Below, one piece after another: positions 33,466 through 42,545 of a stretch of 64,000 nt of DNA (position 1 is its first letter; every line of letters starts with the position of its first letter). The notes beneath the pieces are model-generated. The model was not told the origin of the DNA, ran no database searches, and saw only the letters and a program-made list of their open reading frames with translations. The DNA lies in NCBI GenBank assembly GCA_028873965.1, contig JAPPMU010000062.1, positions 62,001 to 126,000 of the forward strand, given 5' to 3'. The position numbers and the translations under genes are program-made. This DNA is from Chloroflexota bacterium (GTDB lineage: Bacteria; Chloroflexota; Dehalococcoidia; Lucifugimonadales; UBA3495).

Positions 33466-34881
33466 ATGAGCAATGCCGACATTGCCTTGATGGCTCATCT
33501 GATGCGCAGGGCCGGGTTCGGCGCCAACCGGGACGAGTTGGAGCAGTTGGTGGAACGCGGCTACGAGAACGTGGTCGAAGACCTGTTGCATCCGGGCGAA
33601 GCCAACGTGATACCCGATGACGTCATCCGACGGTACCACTCCGAGATGGCCGAGATGCGCGAACTGAACAGCGCCGGCGCCTACTGGATGTACCGGATGG
33701 TCACGACCCAGAACCAGCTGGAAGAAAAGCTGGCCCTGTTCTGGCACGGACTGTTCGCCACCGGATACTCGAAGCTGAACCAGGCCAACGCCCTGGTGAA
33801 CCAGATCAGCACGTTCCGACGACACTCCCTGGGTTCGTTCCACACGATGCTGGTTGAGTTGTCCAAGGACCCGGCCATGATCATCTGGCTGGACAACCAC
33901 GACAACCACAAGGACAACATCAACGAGAACTACGGGCGGGAGTTGCTGGAGCTCTTCTCCATGGGCGTGGGCAACTACACCGAGGATGACATCAAGGAGT
34001 GCGCCCGGGCCTTCACCGGCTGGACGCTGGGCAACGCCGAGTACATGTCCACCCGCGCCAGCCGCGACTCCATCTGGCCGTACAGCCGCATCAACTGGCA
34101 CTTCAATTACCGCGACTACGACCACGATGACGGCGAGAAGACCTTCCTCGGCCATACGGGCAACTTCAACGGCGAGGACATCATCGACATCATCGTGCAG
34201 CAGGAGGCCACGGCGCGCTTCATCTGCACCCGGCTGTTCCAATACTTCGCTGCCGACGATGTGGACGAAACCGGCGAGACCGTCATCGACGACATGATGA
34301 AGTCGTTCTTCGAGTCCGACCACGAAATCCGGTCGGTGCTGCGGACGCTGTTCAACTCCGACTATTTCAAGTCCGAGGAGGCGCGGTTCGCCAGGGTCAA
34401 GGGCCCGGTGGAATTGGTGGTAGGAGCGGTTCGCATGGCTGGCACCTACCAGGGGCCAACCTTTGGAGCTGACCAGTTGGCGCGGCAGACCATGTACATG
34501 GGGCAGGGCATCTTCCAGCCGCCCAGCGTGGAAGGCTGGCACGAGGGCGCGGAGTGGATTGACAGCGGCGCTTTGGTCGAGCGGGTCAACTTCGTGGGCA
34601 AGGAACTGGGCGATCCCGGCAACCCGGGGGTCAAGGCAATCATTGATCGAATGGCCCGCGACGCCGATGGCGTGCTTTCGCCCGAGCAGCAGGTGGCCAG
34701 TTGCGCCGACCTGATCGGCCCGCTGGAATTGTCCGAGGCTACGGCCACGTCGATCCGTGAGTTTGCCAACGAGCAGGGTCCCGCCGACCTGCGGGAAAGT
34801 TCCCGCACCGAGGCCGACGAGCAGCGCATCGCAAACCTGTTGCGGTTGCTGACGGCCACGCGGGAATACCAACTGGCGTAG
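33466..34881 (+). CDS. DUF1800 family protein
   Basis: 471 aa. AHLMRRAGFGANRDEL at the start, LALFWHGLFATG, NENYGRELLELFSMGVGNYTEDDIKECARAFTGW and the SVEGWHEGAEWI segment are the family's signature blocks. Encoded 55 nt after DUF1501 with RBS GAGGAGG; the two-gene pair is widely conserved in bacteria, function unknown. No signal peptide seen. Confidence 0.9.
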   Translation: MSNADIALMAHLMRRAGFGANRDELEQLVERGYENVVEDLLHPGEANVIPDDVIRRYHSEMAEMRELNSAGAYWMYRMVTTQNQLEEKLALFWHGLFATGYSKLNQANALVNQISTFRRHSLGSFHTMLVELSKDPAMIIWLDNHDNHKDNINENYGRELLELFSMGVGNYTEDDIKECARAFTGWTLGNAEYMSTRASRDSIWPYSRINWHFNYRDYDHDDGEKTFLGHTGNFNGEDIIDIIVQQEATARFICTRLFQYFAADDVDETGETVIDDMMKSFFESDHEIRSVLRTLFNSDYFKSEEARFARVKGPVELVVGAVRMAGTYQGPTFGADQLARQTMYMGQGIFQPPSVEGWHEGAEWIDSGALVERVNFVGKELGDPGNPGVKAIIDRMARDADGVLSPEQQVASCADLIGPLELSEATATSIREFANEQGPADLRESSRTEADEQRIANLLRLLTATREYQLA

Positions 34882-34911
34882 GTCCGACCACTACGAATTT
34901 ACGACGATTGC

Positions 34912-34935
34912 AGGGGCGAATGATCATTCGCCCCT
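34912..34935. repeat. 24-bp perfect palindrome, copy 2
   Basis: Identical to the copy at 18686-18709 (half-site AGGGGCGAATGA). It lies between the DUF1800 stop and the NHL gene and could also form a hairpin in that mRNA. Confidence 0.85.
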
Positions 34936-34957
34936 ATGCAAAACAGGAGAGGCTGCA

Positions 34958-35992
34958 ATGACTACCGCAACTGCAGTCAGCGCGGGTCCGATGGAATACG
35001 TGAAAACCATCGGGATCACCACCAACCAGAGTGGTCGAGGGTTCATCAACCCGTATGACTGCGCTTTCACCAACGACGGCCGTATCCTGGTGCTGAACCA
35101 TGCCGATGCAGCCCGGATGGCCCTGATCCGCATCGGGGTGCTCAACTGGGATGAGGAATACCTGGGCGAGTTCAGCAAGGGCACCGGCCGCGGCGAGGGG
35201 CAATGGCAGCTGCCCATCGGGATGACCATCAGCGCCGATCAACGCATCCACGTGACCGACGAACACCTGCATCGCGTCACGGTCTTCGACACGGACGGGG
35301 ACTTTGTGCGGATGTGGGGAGAAAAGGGTGACGGCGCCGGCCAGTTGAATGGGCCAGCCGGCATTGCCGTGGCCGCCGACGGAACGGTGTACGTGGCCGA
35401 GCAGTACAATCACCGGGTGCAGGCGTTCACTGCTGAGGGTGAGCCGGTGACCGCCTGGGGCGAGTTCGGCGACGGGGTCGGCCAGTTCAACATGCCCTGG
35501 GGTTTGGCTTTGGACGGGGCCGGCAACGTGTACGTTGCTGACTGGCGCAACGACCGGATCCAGAAGTTCACCAGCGACGGGCAGCATCTGGCCACCTACG
35601 GCTCCTCGGGAACGGGCGACGGGGAGTTCAGCCGGCCTTCCGCGGTGGCCGTGGACTCCGACGGGTACATCTACGTGGCCGACTGGGGCAACGAACGGGT
35701 GCAGCTGCTGGATCGCAACGGGAACTTCGTACAGTCGCTGCGTGGCCAGGCCACGCTATCCAAGTGGGCGCAGGACTTCATGTCGGTGAACCCCGACGAG
35801 TACAACACCCGACAGATCGCCAACCTAGTGCCGGAGCTGCCGGATCACCTGGACACGCCCTACCTGATTTCGGCGCAGACTGAGCCGTACTTCTGGGGAC
35901 CGGTTTCGCTGCGGCTGGACTCGGAAGAAAGGCTATTCGTCGTGGAAGCCAATCGGCACCGTATCCAGGTGTACCAGCGCCGGAAGGACTGA
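34958..35992 (+). CDS. NHL-repeat beta-propeller protein
   Basis: 344 aa. At least five NHL blades are visible, marked by GxxGxGxGQFNxPxGxAxDxxGxVYVAD-type repeats (for example at QLNGPAGIAVAADGTVYVAEQYNHRVQAF and the next two). No signal peptide. It sits between DUF1800 and glcD with 7 nt to the latter, so it is probably co-transcribed; propellers often act as scaffolds or lactonase-like enzymes. Role unknown. Confidence 0.87.
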   Translation: MTTATAVSAGPMEYVKTIGITTNQSGRGFINPYDCAFTNDGRILVLNHADAARMALIRIGVLNWDEEYLGEFSKGTGRGEGQWQLPIGMTISADQRIHVTDEHLHRVTVFDTDGDFVRMWGEKGDGAGQLNGPAGIAVAADGTVYVAEQYNHRVQAFTAEGEPVTAWGEFGDGVGQFNMPWGLALDGAGNVYVADWRNDRIQKFTSDGQHLATYGSSGTGDGEFSRPSAVAVDSDGYIYVADWGNERVQLLDRNGNFVQSLRGQATLSKWAQDFMSVNPDEYNTRQIANLVPELPDHLDTPYLISAQTEPYFWGPVSLRLDSEERLFVVEANRHRIQVYQRRKD

Positions 35993-35999
35993 CCTGACG

Positions 36000-37433
36000 T
36001 TGACCGGCAACGATCTTCTTGCAAGCATTCGCGCCGTCGTTGGTGACGATTATGTAATCGCCGACCGCGAGGACCTGCTGGTTTACGAATACGACGGTTC
36101 TGTTGACCGCTCGATGCCCCGGGCGGTCGTTTTGCCGGCTGACACCGAAGAAGTCAGCCGGGTCATGGCACTGGCCTACGAAGCCGGGGTAACCGTGGTG
36201 GGTCGTGGCAGTGGAACCGGCCTCAGTGGAGGGGCGATCACCCCACCGGAAGGCTTGCAAGTCGCTTTCCCACGAATGAATCGCATCCTGGACGTGGACA
36301 CGGTGAACCGCACCGCGCTGGTGGAGCCGGGCGTGATCAACCTGGACCTGGACAACCACGTCCGAGGCTTCGGGATGCGTTACGCGCCCGACCCGTCGAG
36401 CCAGAGGGCGTGCAGCCTGGGCGGGAACATCGCCGAGAACGCGGGCGGCCCGCATTGCCTCGCCTACGGGGCGACCACCAACCACGTCATCGGCATGGAG
36501 GTGGTGCTGGAAGACGGCGAGGTGGTTCACCTGGGGAGCATGGCGCGAGAAGCCAGCGGATACGACCTGAGAGGCGCCTTCGTGGGATCCGAAGGCACTT
36601 TCGGCATTGCTACGAAGATTCTCGTGAGACTGTTGCCGCTGCCGGAGACGGTGCGCACCTTCCTGGGTATCTTTCCCGACATCGATTCGGCATGCACTGC
36701 GGTGTCGGCGGTGATCGGGCACGGTATCGTCCCCGCCGCCCTGGAGATGATCGACGCGCTGAGCATCAAGGCAGTGCAGAACGTCACCGACGCGGGGTAC
36801 CCCAACGACGCCGGTGCGGTGCTGCTGATCGAACTGGAGGGCCTGAACGAAGAGGTGGAAGAGGTCAGCGGCGAGGTGGAAGCGGCGCTCTGGGATACCG
36901 GCGCGGCCGACGTGCGAGTCGCCGAGGACGACGCGGAACGGGAACGCCTCTGGGTGGGTCGGAAGACGGCGTTCGGCGCGTTTGGAACCATCGCGCCCAA
37001 CTACTACCTGGTGGACGGCGTGGTGCCGCGAACCCGCCTCACGCAGATGTTGCGCAAGGTCACCGAGGTCAGCGAGCGCTACGGGATCACCATCGCCAAC
37101 GTGTTTCACGCCGGCGACGGCAACCTGCATCCCTGCATGTTGTTCGACGCTCGCGAGCCCGGCGTAATGGAAAGCGCCATGGCCGCGGCGGCGGAGTTGA
37201 TGGAAGAATGCGCGCTCCTGGGCGGCACCCTGAGCGGTGAGCACGGGATCGGCTTGGAAAAGAAAGAGTTCATGCCGCTGGTGTACACGGACGCGGACAT
37301 GGCCGCGATGCAGCGGGTACGAGAGGCATTCGCTCCCGAAAACCGTCTGAATCCCGGCAAGATCTTCCCCGACGGCAGTTACTGGCGGCCGTCCGCGCAC
37401 CCGGCGGCGCATACGGCCGGGATGTATGTCTAA
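36000..37433 (+). CDS. glcD: glycolate oxidase subunit GlcD (FAD-binding)
   Basis: 477 aa, VAO/PCMH-type flavoprotein. The PP-loop GRGSGTGLSGGA, the SLGGNIAENAGGPHCLAYG FAD loop and the C-terminal HAGDGNLHPCMLFD and GTLSGEHGIGLEKKEF motifs are diagnostic of GlcD. It oxidises glycolate (or D-lactate) to glyoxylate (or pyruvate). TTG start directly after the NHL gene. glcE and glcF follow after a small gene. Confidence 0.93.
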   Translation: MTGNDLLASIRAVVGDDYVIADREDLLVYEYDGSVDRSMPRAVVLPADTEEVSRVMALAYEAGVTVVGRGSGTGLSGGAITPPEGLQVAFPRMNRILDVDTVNRTALVEPGVINLDLDNHVRGFGMRYAPDPSSQRACSLGGNIAENAGGPHCLAYGATTNHVIGMEVVLEDGEVVHLGSMAREASGYDLRGAFVGSEGTFGIATKILVRLLPLPETVRTFLGIFPDIDSACTAVSAVIGHGIVPAALEMIDALSIKAVQNVTDAGYPNDAGAVLLIELEGLNEEVEEVSGEVEAALWDTGAADVRVAEDDAERERLWVGRKTAFGAFGTIAPNYYLVDGVVPRTRLTQMLRKVTEVSERYGITIANVFHAGDGNLHPCMLFDAREPGVMESAMAAAAELMEECALLGGTLSGEHGIGLEKKEFMPLVYTDADMAAMQRVREAFAPENRLNPGKIFPDGSYWRPSAHPAAHTAGMYV

Positions 37434-37437
37434 CCGA

Positions 37438-37467
37438 TTGACAACGCCTAAAGTATAGAAGTAAACT
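37438..37467 (+). promoter_or_regulatory. putative promoter inside the glc region
   Basis: TTGACA (37438-37443), 18-nt spacer, TAAACT (37462-37467), starting 5 nt after the glcD stop. The DNA here is markedly AT-rich compared with its surroundings. Confidence 0.45.
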
Positions 37468-37499
37468 GGCATTGGAGTGCTTTAATTAGGAGATATGAA

Positions 37500-37562
37500 A
37501 TGAAAGTGATTGACAGAATTATAGAAGGTAAATATTGGGTAGTATATTACTTCGTTATGTAA
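37500..37562 (+). CDS. 20-codon ORF with strong RBS before small membrane-protein gene
   Basis: ATG 37500 follows AGGAGA (37488-37493) at ideal spacing and reads MKVIDRIIEGKYWVVYYFVM then TAA. AT-rich codons. It overlaps the following membrane-protein gene in another frame. It could be a coupled leader ORF, or the true N-terminus of that protein separated by a one-base frameshift (natural or a sequencing error). Confidence 0.4.
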   Translation: MKVIDRIIEGKYWVVYYFVM

Positions 37563-37897
37563 CCTGTGTTGGGATTGGCGCTTGGCTATATTGGCCGGAA
37601 ATGTTCGGGCCCGGCGGTGACAAAGTGTTCCGTTTGTATATCATGGCGGCTGATGTAGGGCTGGCAGCCGGGTTGGCGCTTCTCACCGTAGTTATTTTGG
37701 AGGTCACAGGACGTATGGTGCTGCTCATACCTGCTGCATGGAGGAAAGCCAAAAAGGAGGGTCGTGACGCGGAACGCGAGCGAGTGCAGGGCATCATTGC
37801 CCAATATGGACAAGAGAACCCCGAGACCGGGGCAATCGTGTTAAGCCGGGAAGCTCGGGAACGGTTGCGCGACGGCTCTGAAGTGCCGGCTGACTGA
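37535..37897 (+). CDS. small membrane protein between glcD and glcE
   Basis: Up to 120 aa from TTG 37535. One short N-terminal hydrophobic stretch (about 4-20) and a main membrane segment (about 37-58), followed by a charged helix with KKEGRDAERERVQ. The RBS belongs to the overlapping 20-codon ORF rather than to this TTG, so the real start or frame is doubtful. I do not recognise it. It separates glcD from glcE, which are usually adjacent. Confidence 0.5.
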   Translation: MGSILLRYVTCVGIGAWLYWPEMFGPGGDKVFRLYIMAADVGLAAGLALLTVVILEVTGRMVLLIPAAWRKAKKEGRDAERERVQGIIAQYGQENPETGAIVLSREARERLRDGSEVPAD

Positions 37898-37903
37898 CAA
37901 GTC

Positions 37904-39241
37904 ATGGCAACAACCGGCAGCGGCATCCTTACCCAGCTGTCTAACCTTCTCAGACCCGACGTCGTTGTTGATGCGGCGCAGTTGCCCGACTATGCCGTCG
38001 GATCCTTCGTCCCATTAGCTGTCGTGCGTCCCCCCGACGCCGATGAGGTGGCCACAGTCATGGCTTGGGCACATCGTTCCGGTGTCGCTATCTACCCATT
38101 CGGTGGGCGGACGCTTTCGGAAATGGGCAATCCGCCGGCACGGCCCGGTATCGCGTTGGATCTGACCGGGTTGAACCGCGTGGTTGACTTTCAGCCGGCG
38201 GACCTGACGGTTAGCGTTCAGGCGGGCGTGACCCTGGCCCAGCTGAACGAGGTACTGGCACAGGACGGCAAGCACGTACCCATCGCGGCGCCGCTGAGCG
38301 GCCGGGCGACGGTGGGCGGCACGCTGGCCACGGGGATCAGCGGGCCGCTGCGGTCTGCCTACGGCCTGCCTCGGGACTGGCTGATCGGGATCAGCGTCGT
38401 TGGGGCGGATGGAACCCCGACCAAAGCCGGCGGCAAGGTGGTCAAAAACGTCACCGGCTACGACCTCAACCGCCTCTACACGGGCTCCCTGGGCACGCTG
38501 GCGGTGATAACCGAAGCGACTTTCAAGCTGGCTCCGGCGCCGACGGACTGGGCGGTGATCGTGGCCGCGTTCAGCGGGGTGGATGCCGCTGCCGAGGCGG
38601 CCCAAAATCTACAAGGCCAATTCTATGCTCCCCTGGGATTGCATGTCCTGACCGGCGAGGCAACGCAGCGGATCGCTCCATCAATGGCGGGGAGCGCGCT
38701 TTCCATCGCCATATCCGGAGGCAGACCCGCCTCAATGAAACGCCGTGTCGAGGAAACCACCGCACTATGGGCTCCAGTGGCAAACACGGTCCACGCCGCC
38801 ACGGGGGACGAAGCCGACGCCCTCATCCGCGCGCTCACCGATCTGCCGGCGGACGCCGACTCTCCGCCCGCGATATGCGTCCGTATCAACACCCAACCGT
38901 CGGCTCTGCGGGAGGTACTGGCGTTCGCTGACGTGCCTCTGGGTCAGGGGCCGCCGCCGTCGGTGGTTGCCGACGTGGGGTTCGGTGGTGGCCGTCTGCT
39001 GTGGTGGGATGACGCAGCGTCTGCTGACCCCGATGAGTTGGCCGCCGGGCTGCGTCGTATTCAGTCCGCAGCTGCGGATCTGGGCGGAGGAGCAATCGTC
39101 GAGAGATGTCCGGACGACGCAAAAGCACGCATAGACGTTTGGGGTGCGGAACCATCGGGTATGCAGATCATGCGCCGACTGAAGCGGCAATTTGACCCCC
39201 AGAACCTCCTGAACCCCGGCCGCTTCGTGGGAGGACTGTGA
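37904..39241 (+). CDS. glcE: glycolate oxidase subunit GlcE (FAD-binding)
   Basis: 445 aa FAD-binding PCMH domain protein. It has YPFGGRTLSEMG at the pyrophosphate loop, ATVGGTLATGISGPLRSAYG, and KVVKNVTGYDLNRLYTGSLGTLAVITEATFKL, all typical of GlcE. Longer than E. coli GlcE (350 aa). Its stop overlaps the glcF start. Confidence 0.9.
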   Translation: MATTGSGILTQLSNLLRPDVVVDAAQLPDYAVGSFVPLAVVRPPDADEVATVMAWAHRSGVAIYPFGGRTLSEMGNPPARPGIALDLTGLNRVVDFQPADLTVSVQAGVTLAQLNEVLAQDGKHVPIAAPLSGRATVGGTLATGISGPLRSAYGLPRDWLIGISVVGADGTPTKAGGKVVKNVTGYDLNRLYTGSLGTLAVITEATFKLAPAPTDWAVIVAAFSGVDAAAEAAQNLQGQFYAPLGLHVLTGEATQRIAPSMAGSALSIAISGGRPASMKRRVEETTALWAPVANTVHAATGDEADALIRALTDLPADADSPPAICVRINTQPSALREVLAFADVPLGQGPPPSVVADVGFGGGRLLWWDDAASADPDELAAGLRRIQSAAADLGGGAIVERCPDDAKARIDVWGAEPSGMQIMRRLKRQFDPQNLLNPGRFVGGL

Positions 39242-40641
39242 TGGTCAGCGCACCCGACCGGCATTCGGACGGCAGCCAGCACCTGGGCGGCGGGATCGAC
39301 GCCGGCCACGGATTTCCATACGGACTGCCCTTCGAGGGCTCGCTGAACGACGGGCCCGCGTTCGCCGGCCCGGACGCTCCCGCCGAGGCCGACCTTTACC
39401 GCTGCGTGCACTGCGGCTTGTGCCTCAGCGCGTGTCCCACCTACGTCGAGACTCGGCTGGAAACGGAGTCACCGCGCGGCCGAATCGCGCTGATGAAGGC
39501 CGTCCACGAAGGACGCGCCGGCATCAGCGAACGGCTGGTGTCGCACTGGGAGTTGTGCCTGCAGTGCCGGGCGTGCGAGGCGGTCTGTCCGTCGGGTGTC
39601 CCATACGGCCGGCTGATGGAACACACGCGGGCGCAGGTTCAGGAAAACAACCTGCAAAGCCCGGAGCTGGGGCGTCTGTCCCGGTTGTTTCTGAAGGCCG
39701 CGCTGCCGCACAACGGGAGATTGCGCCTGGCCGGACACCTGATGCGGATTTACCAACGCTCCGGAGTGCAGCGGCTGGTCCGCAAGTCTCGACTGCTTAG
39801 TCTGATGCCGGGTGACATCGCCGCCATGGAAGCGCAGATGCCGGTCATGGGCGAGCAGTTTTTTGGTTCGCGCAGCCAGGTGTTCCCGGCCCAGGGCGAC
39901 AGGCGCATGACCGCGGGCCTGCTGTCCGGATGCGTCATGCCGTTGATGCAGGGTGACGCCATGCACGCAGCGGTGCGGGTGCTGCAACGGAATGGGTGCG
40001 ACGTCGCGGTCCCGCCAGCCCAGGGGTGCTGTGGCGCGTTGAACCTGCACGCCGGTGATTTGGAATTGGGGCGCCGGATGGCACGGAGGAACATCGACGC
40101 CTTCCAGAAGGCAGGCGTTGACGTGATCGTGACGGCGTCGGCCGGGTGCGGCTCGTCGATGAAGGAGTACGGCGACCTGCTGAGTGACGATTCGGAATAC
40201 GCCGACGCGGCGCACCATTTTGCCTCCAGCACACGGGACATCACCGAGTTCCTGGCCGAGCTGCCGCTGGAGCCGCCACACGCCCAGTTGCCCTGGCGGG
40301 TCACTATGCAGGACCCGTGCCACCTGGCGCACGCCCAGCGGATTACCGAGGCGCCCCGCCAGGTTTTGCGTGCAATCCCAGGATTAGAGTTAGTGGAGAT
40401 GGCGGAGTCATCGTTGTGCTGCGGTTCAGCCGGGTTCTACTCCCTGATACAGCGGGACATGTCGAAGCGATTGCAACGGCGCAAGATCGGCAACGCGACG
40501 GCCACGGGAGCGGAGATCATCGCCTCGGCGAACCCCGGGTGCATCAGCCAGTTGGAGCAGGGCCTGCGGGATGCCGGCGCCGATGCACGGGTCATGCACG
40601 TGGTGGAGATACTGGACGCGGCGTATCAAGCGGAGCGGTGA
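39238..40641 (+). CDS. glcF: glycolate oxidase iron-sulfur subunit GlcF
   Basis: 467 aa. Two 4Fe-4S motifs (CVHCGLCLSACPTY; CLQCRACEAVCPSG) are followed by two CCG domains (GCCGALNLHAGD; LCCGSAGFYSL), the GlcF architecture that passes electrons from the GlcDE flavins to the quinone pool. GTG start overlaps the glcE stop. Its 3' end overlaps the convergent DUF2283 gene by 16 nt. Confidence 0.93.
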   Translation: MMVSAPDRHSDGSQHLGGGIDAGHGFPYGLPFEGSLNDGPAFAGPDAPAEADLYRCVHCGLCLSACPTYVETRLETESPRGRIALMKAVHEGRAGISERLVSHWELCLQCRACEAVCPSGVPYGRLMEHTRAQVQENNLQSPELGRLSRLFLKAALPHNGRLRLAGHLMRIYQRSGVQRLVRKSRLLSLMPGDIAAMEAQMPVMGEQFFGSRSQVFPAQGDRRMTAGLLSGCVMPLMQGDAMHAAVRVLQRNGCDVAVPPAQGCCGALNLHAGDLELGRRMARRNIDAFQKAGVDVIVTASAGCGSSMKEYGDLLSDDSEYADAAHHFASSTRDITEFLAELPLEPPHAQLPWRVTMQDPCHLAHAQRITEAPRQVLRAIPGLELVEMAESSLCCGSAGFYSLIQRDMSKRLQRRKIGNATATGAEIIASANPGCISQLEQGLRDAGADARVMHVVEILDAAYQAER

Positions 40642-40838
40642 GGGGCAGGTACCTGTTCGAACGAAAACGCGGGGATGTCCTTGCGTACGCTGGCGTGTTC
40701 GATGGTGATGGCGCACAGACGGCCGGCGTCATCCAGGTCCAATAGAGTGTTTTCGTCCAAGTCGCGGGTTTCGTCGACTGCTGCCTGGTAAAGTTCAATA
40801 TACAAAGTGTCTGTGTCGGAGAAATACTTGACCTTCAT
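40626..40838 (-). CDS. DUF2283 family protein
   Basis: 70 aa. MKVKYFSDTDTLYIEL and the LDLDDAGRLCAITIEHAS segment are the DUF2283 consensus. These small proteins often sit beside toxin-like genes. Here it lies 33 nt downstream of a HEPN-like ORF on the same strand, the order of a putative toxin-antitoxin pair. Confidence 0.82.
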   Translation of the reverse strand: MKVKYFSDTDTLYIELYQAAVDETRDLDENTLLDLDDAGRLCAITIEHASVRKDIPAFSFEQVPAPHRSA

Positions 40839-40871
40839 TGCCCGAACCCCCGGCGCTGTCCGAGAGCAGTA

Positions 40872-41231
40872 TCAGGCCGCCGTTGCCAGCAGTTCCAGCT
40901 TATCCACGAACTGCTCCACATCGTCCAAGCCGCTTGCCACGTTAACAGCGTTGTCCCAATCCTCATAAAAGTTGACGTGGAGGGCGCTGGCAACGTGAAA
41001 AAGCCGGCGGATTTCGGCGTCGCCGGTTTCTGAAACCAGTAGGGAGACGGCGTTGAAAAGTGCGGCGTGGCTGCGGTGTTCCCAGCCGCGATGCTCCGCC
41101 ACCGACTTGACGATTTGAGCGGCGGCGCCCCAGCCTTTTTCCGACGCCTGGCGCACATCGCCGCGAGCTAATTCTTTCCGGCTTTGCCCCAGCAAATGCC
41201 TGCTTGCGGCCAGATAGTTCTGAGCGACCAT
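40872..41231 (-). CDS. PaREP1/HEPN-like protein
   Basis: 119 aa helical protein. The RGDVRQASEKGWGAAAQIVKSVAEHRGW...H pattern resembles PaREP1/HEPN-type domains, and R48...H55 gives an Rx6H spacing compatible with the HEPN nuclease motif. It may be the toxin partner of the DUF2283 protein; this is inferred from gene order and motif only. Confidence 0.65.
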   Translation of the reverse strand: MVAQNYLAASRHLLGQSRKELARGDVRQASEKGWGAAAQIVKSVAEHRGWEHRSHAALFNAVSLLVSETGDAEIRRLFHVASALHVNFYEDWDNAVNVASGLDDVEQFVDKLELLATAA

Positions 41232-41293
41232 GTTTTCACCTGTCCTGGAATGATTCCATCATGCCAGATTGGATAAAACTGGCAGGACAGAAA

Positions 41294-42499
41294 TCAGTCC
41301 GAGTTGTCGTTGTGGGCCGCAAAGCTGCGTTGGGCCGCCGCCACGCTGGCTCCGTAGGCAACCTCGTAATCCATGTCGCCCAGGATTACTTCGAGGGCGG
41401 AGAGGAGGGACAGCACGCTGGATTCGCGAGCGCCGTTGCCCATCATGCCAACGCGCCAGACGCGGCCGCGGAACTCGCCCAAACCGCCGCTGACCTCGAT
41501 GTCGAAATCGTTCAGGAGGCGGGCGCGCACGTCGGCCTCGTTGACACCCTCGGGAGCGTTAACCACGGTGATGGGATTCAGCTGGTAGTCGGGATCGGTG
41601 GCGAGTTCCAGGCCCATGGCGGTCAGGCCGGCGCGCAAGCCGGCGGCAACCCGGGCGTGGCGATCATGCTGTTCATCGAGGCCCTCCTCCATCATCATCC
41701 GGAGGGACTCGCGCATGGCATAGATCATGGTGATGGGGCTGGTGTGATGGTAAACGCGCTGGGTCTCGTTCCAGTACTCGGCGACGCCCTGGAGGTTGAA
41801 GTAGAAGCTCTCCACGGTGGTGTCGCGCTTGTTTATCACGTCCATGGCGCGTTCGCCGAAGCTGATGGGAGCCAGACCCGGAGGCGCTCCCAGGCACTTC
41901 TGACTGGCGCTGTAGCAGACGTCGATGTCCCAGTCATCAACCTGGACGTCGTGGCTGCCCAGCGAGGTCACGGCGTCGGCGACAACCAGGGCGCCGTGCC
42001 GGTGAGCGAGGTCGATGGCGTCCGTCAAAGGGGTGATCGCGCCCGTGGAAGTTTCCGCGTGGACCAGGCCCACCATCTTGGTGCCGGGGTTCGCGTTGAG
42101 GGCATCCTCCAGGGCATTCAGGTCAGCGGGCTTGCCCCAGGGAGAATCGACCATGATCGTGTTCGCTCCGCAACGCTGAGCGATATCGGCGAGACGCACT
42201 CCGAAGTAGCCGTTCCGGCAGACAATTGCCGTGTCGCCCCGTTCAATGACGTTGACACAGGCGGTTTCCATGGCTCCGGTTCCGGTGGCGGATATGGGCA
42301 TGGTCACGGTGTTGCCGGTGTGGAACACCTGACGCAGCATCTCGCACACTTCGTCCATAACCTGGAAGAACACGGGATCCAGATGCCCGACCACGGGCTG
42401 GGTCATGGCGCGCAGGACCCGGGGATGCACGGTGCAAGGCCCCGCGCCCAGCAGGAGTCGGTTCGGCGCTTCGAATTCGTCTCGGTATGATTCGGTCAC
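41294..42499 (-). CDS. class V aminotransferase (alanine/serine-glyoxylate type)
   Basis: 401 aa PLP enzyme of the AGT/SPT family. LLLGAGPCTVHPRVLRAM at the N-terminus, D175 in VVADAVTSLG and the Schiff-base K201 in SASQKCLGAPPG are diagnostic. Such enzymes convert glyoxylate to glycine with Ala or Ser as donor, which would use the product of the nearby glycolate oxidase. GTG start with GGGGAGA upstream. It is preceded in the transcript by an SDR gene. Confidence 0.9.
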   Translation of the reverse strand: MTESYRDEFEAPNRLLLGAGPCTVHPRVLRAMTQPVVGHLDPVFFQVMDEVCEMLRQVFHTGNTVTMPISATGTGAMETACVNVIERGDTAIVCRNGYFGVRLADIAQRCGANTIMVDSPWGKPADLNALEDALNANPGTKMVGLVHAETSTGAITPLTDAIDLAHRHGALVVADAVTSLGSHDVQVDDWDIDVCYSASQKCLGAPPGLAPISFGERAMDVINKRDTTVESFYFNLQGVAEYWNETQRVYHHTSPITMIYAMRESLRMMMEEGLDEQHDRHARVAAGLRAGLTAMGLELATDPDYQLNPITVVNAPEGVNEADVRARLLNDFDIEVSGGLGEFRGRVWRVGMMGNGARESSVLSLLSALEVILGDMDYEVAYGASVAAAQRSFAAHNDNSD

Positions 42500-42545
42500 G
42501 ATGGTCTCCCCTTCGGATAACGAGCCGTAATGCGGCGGATTGCGA

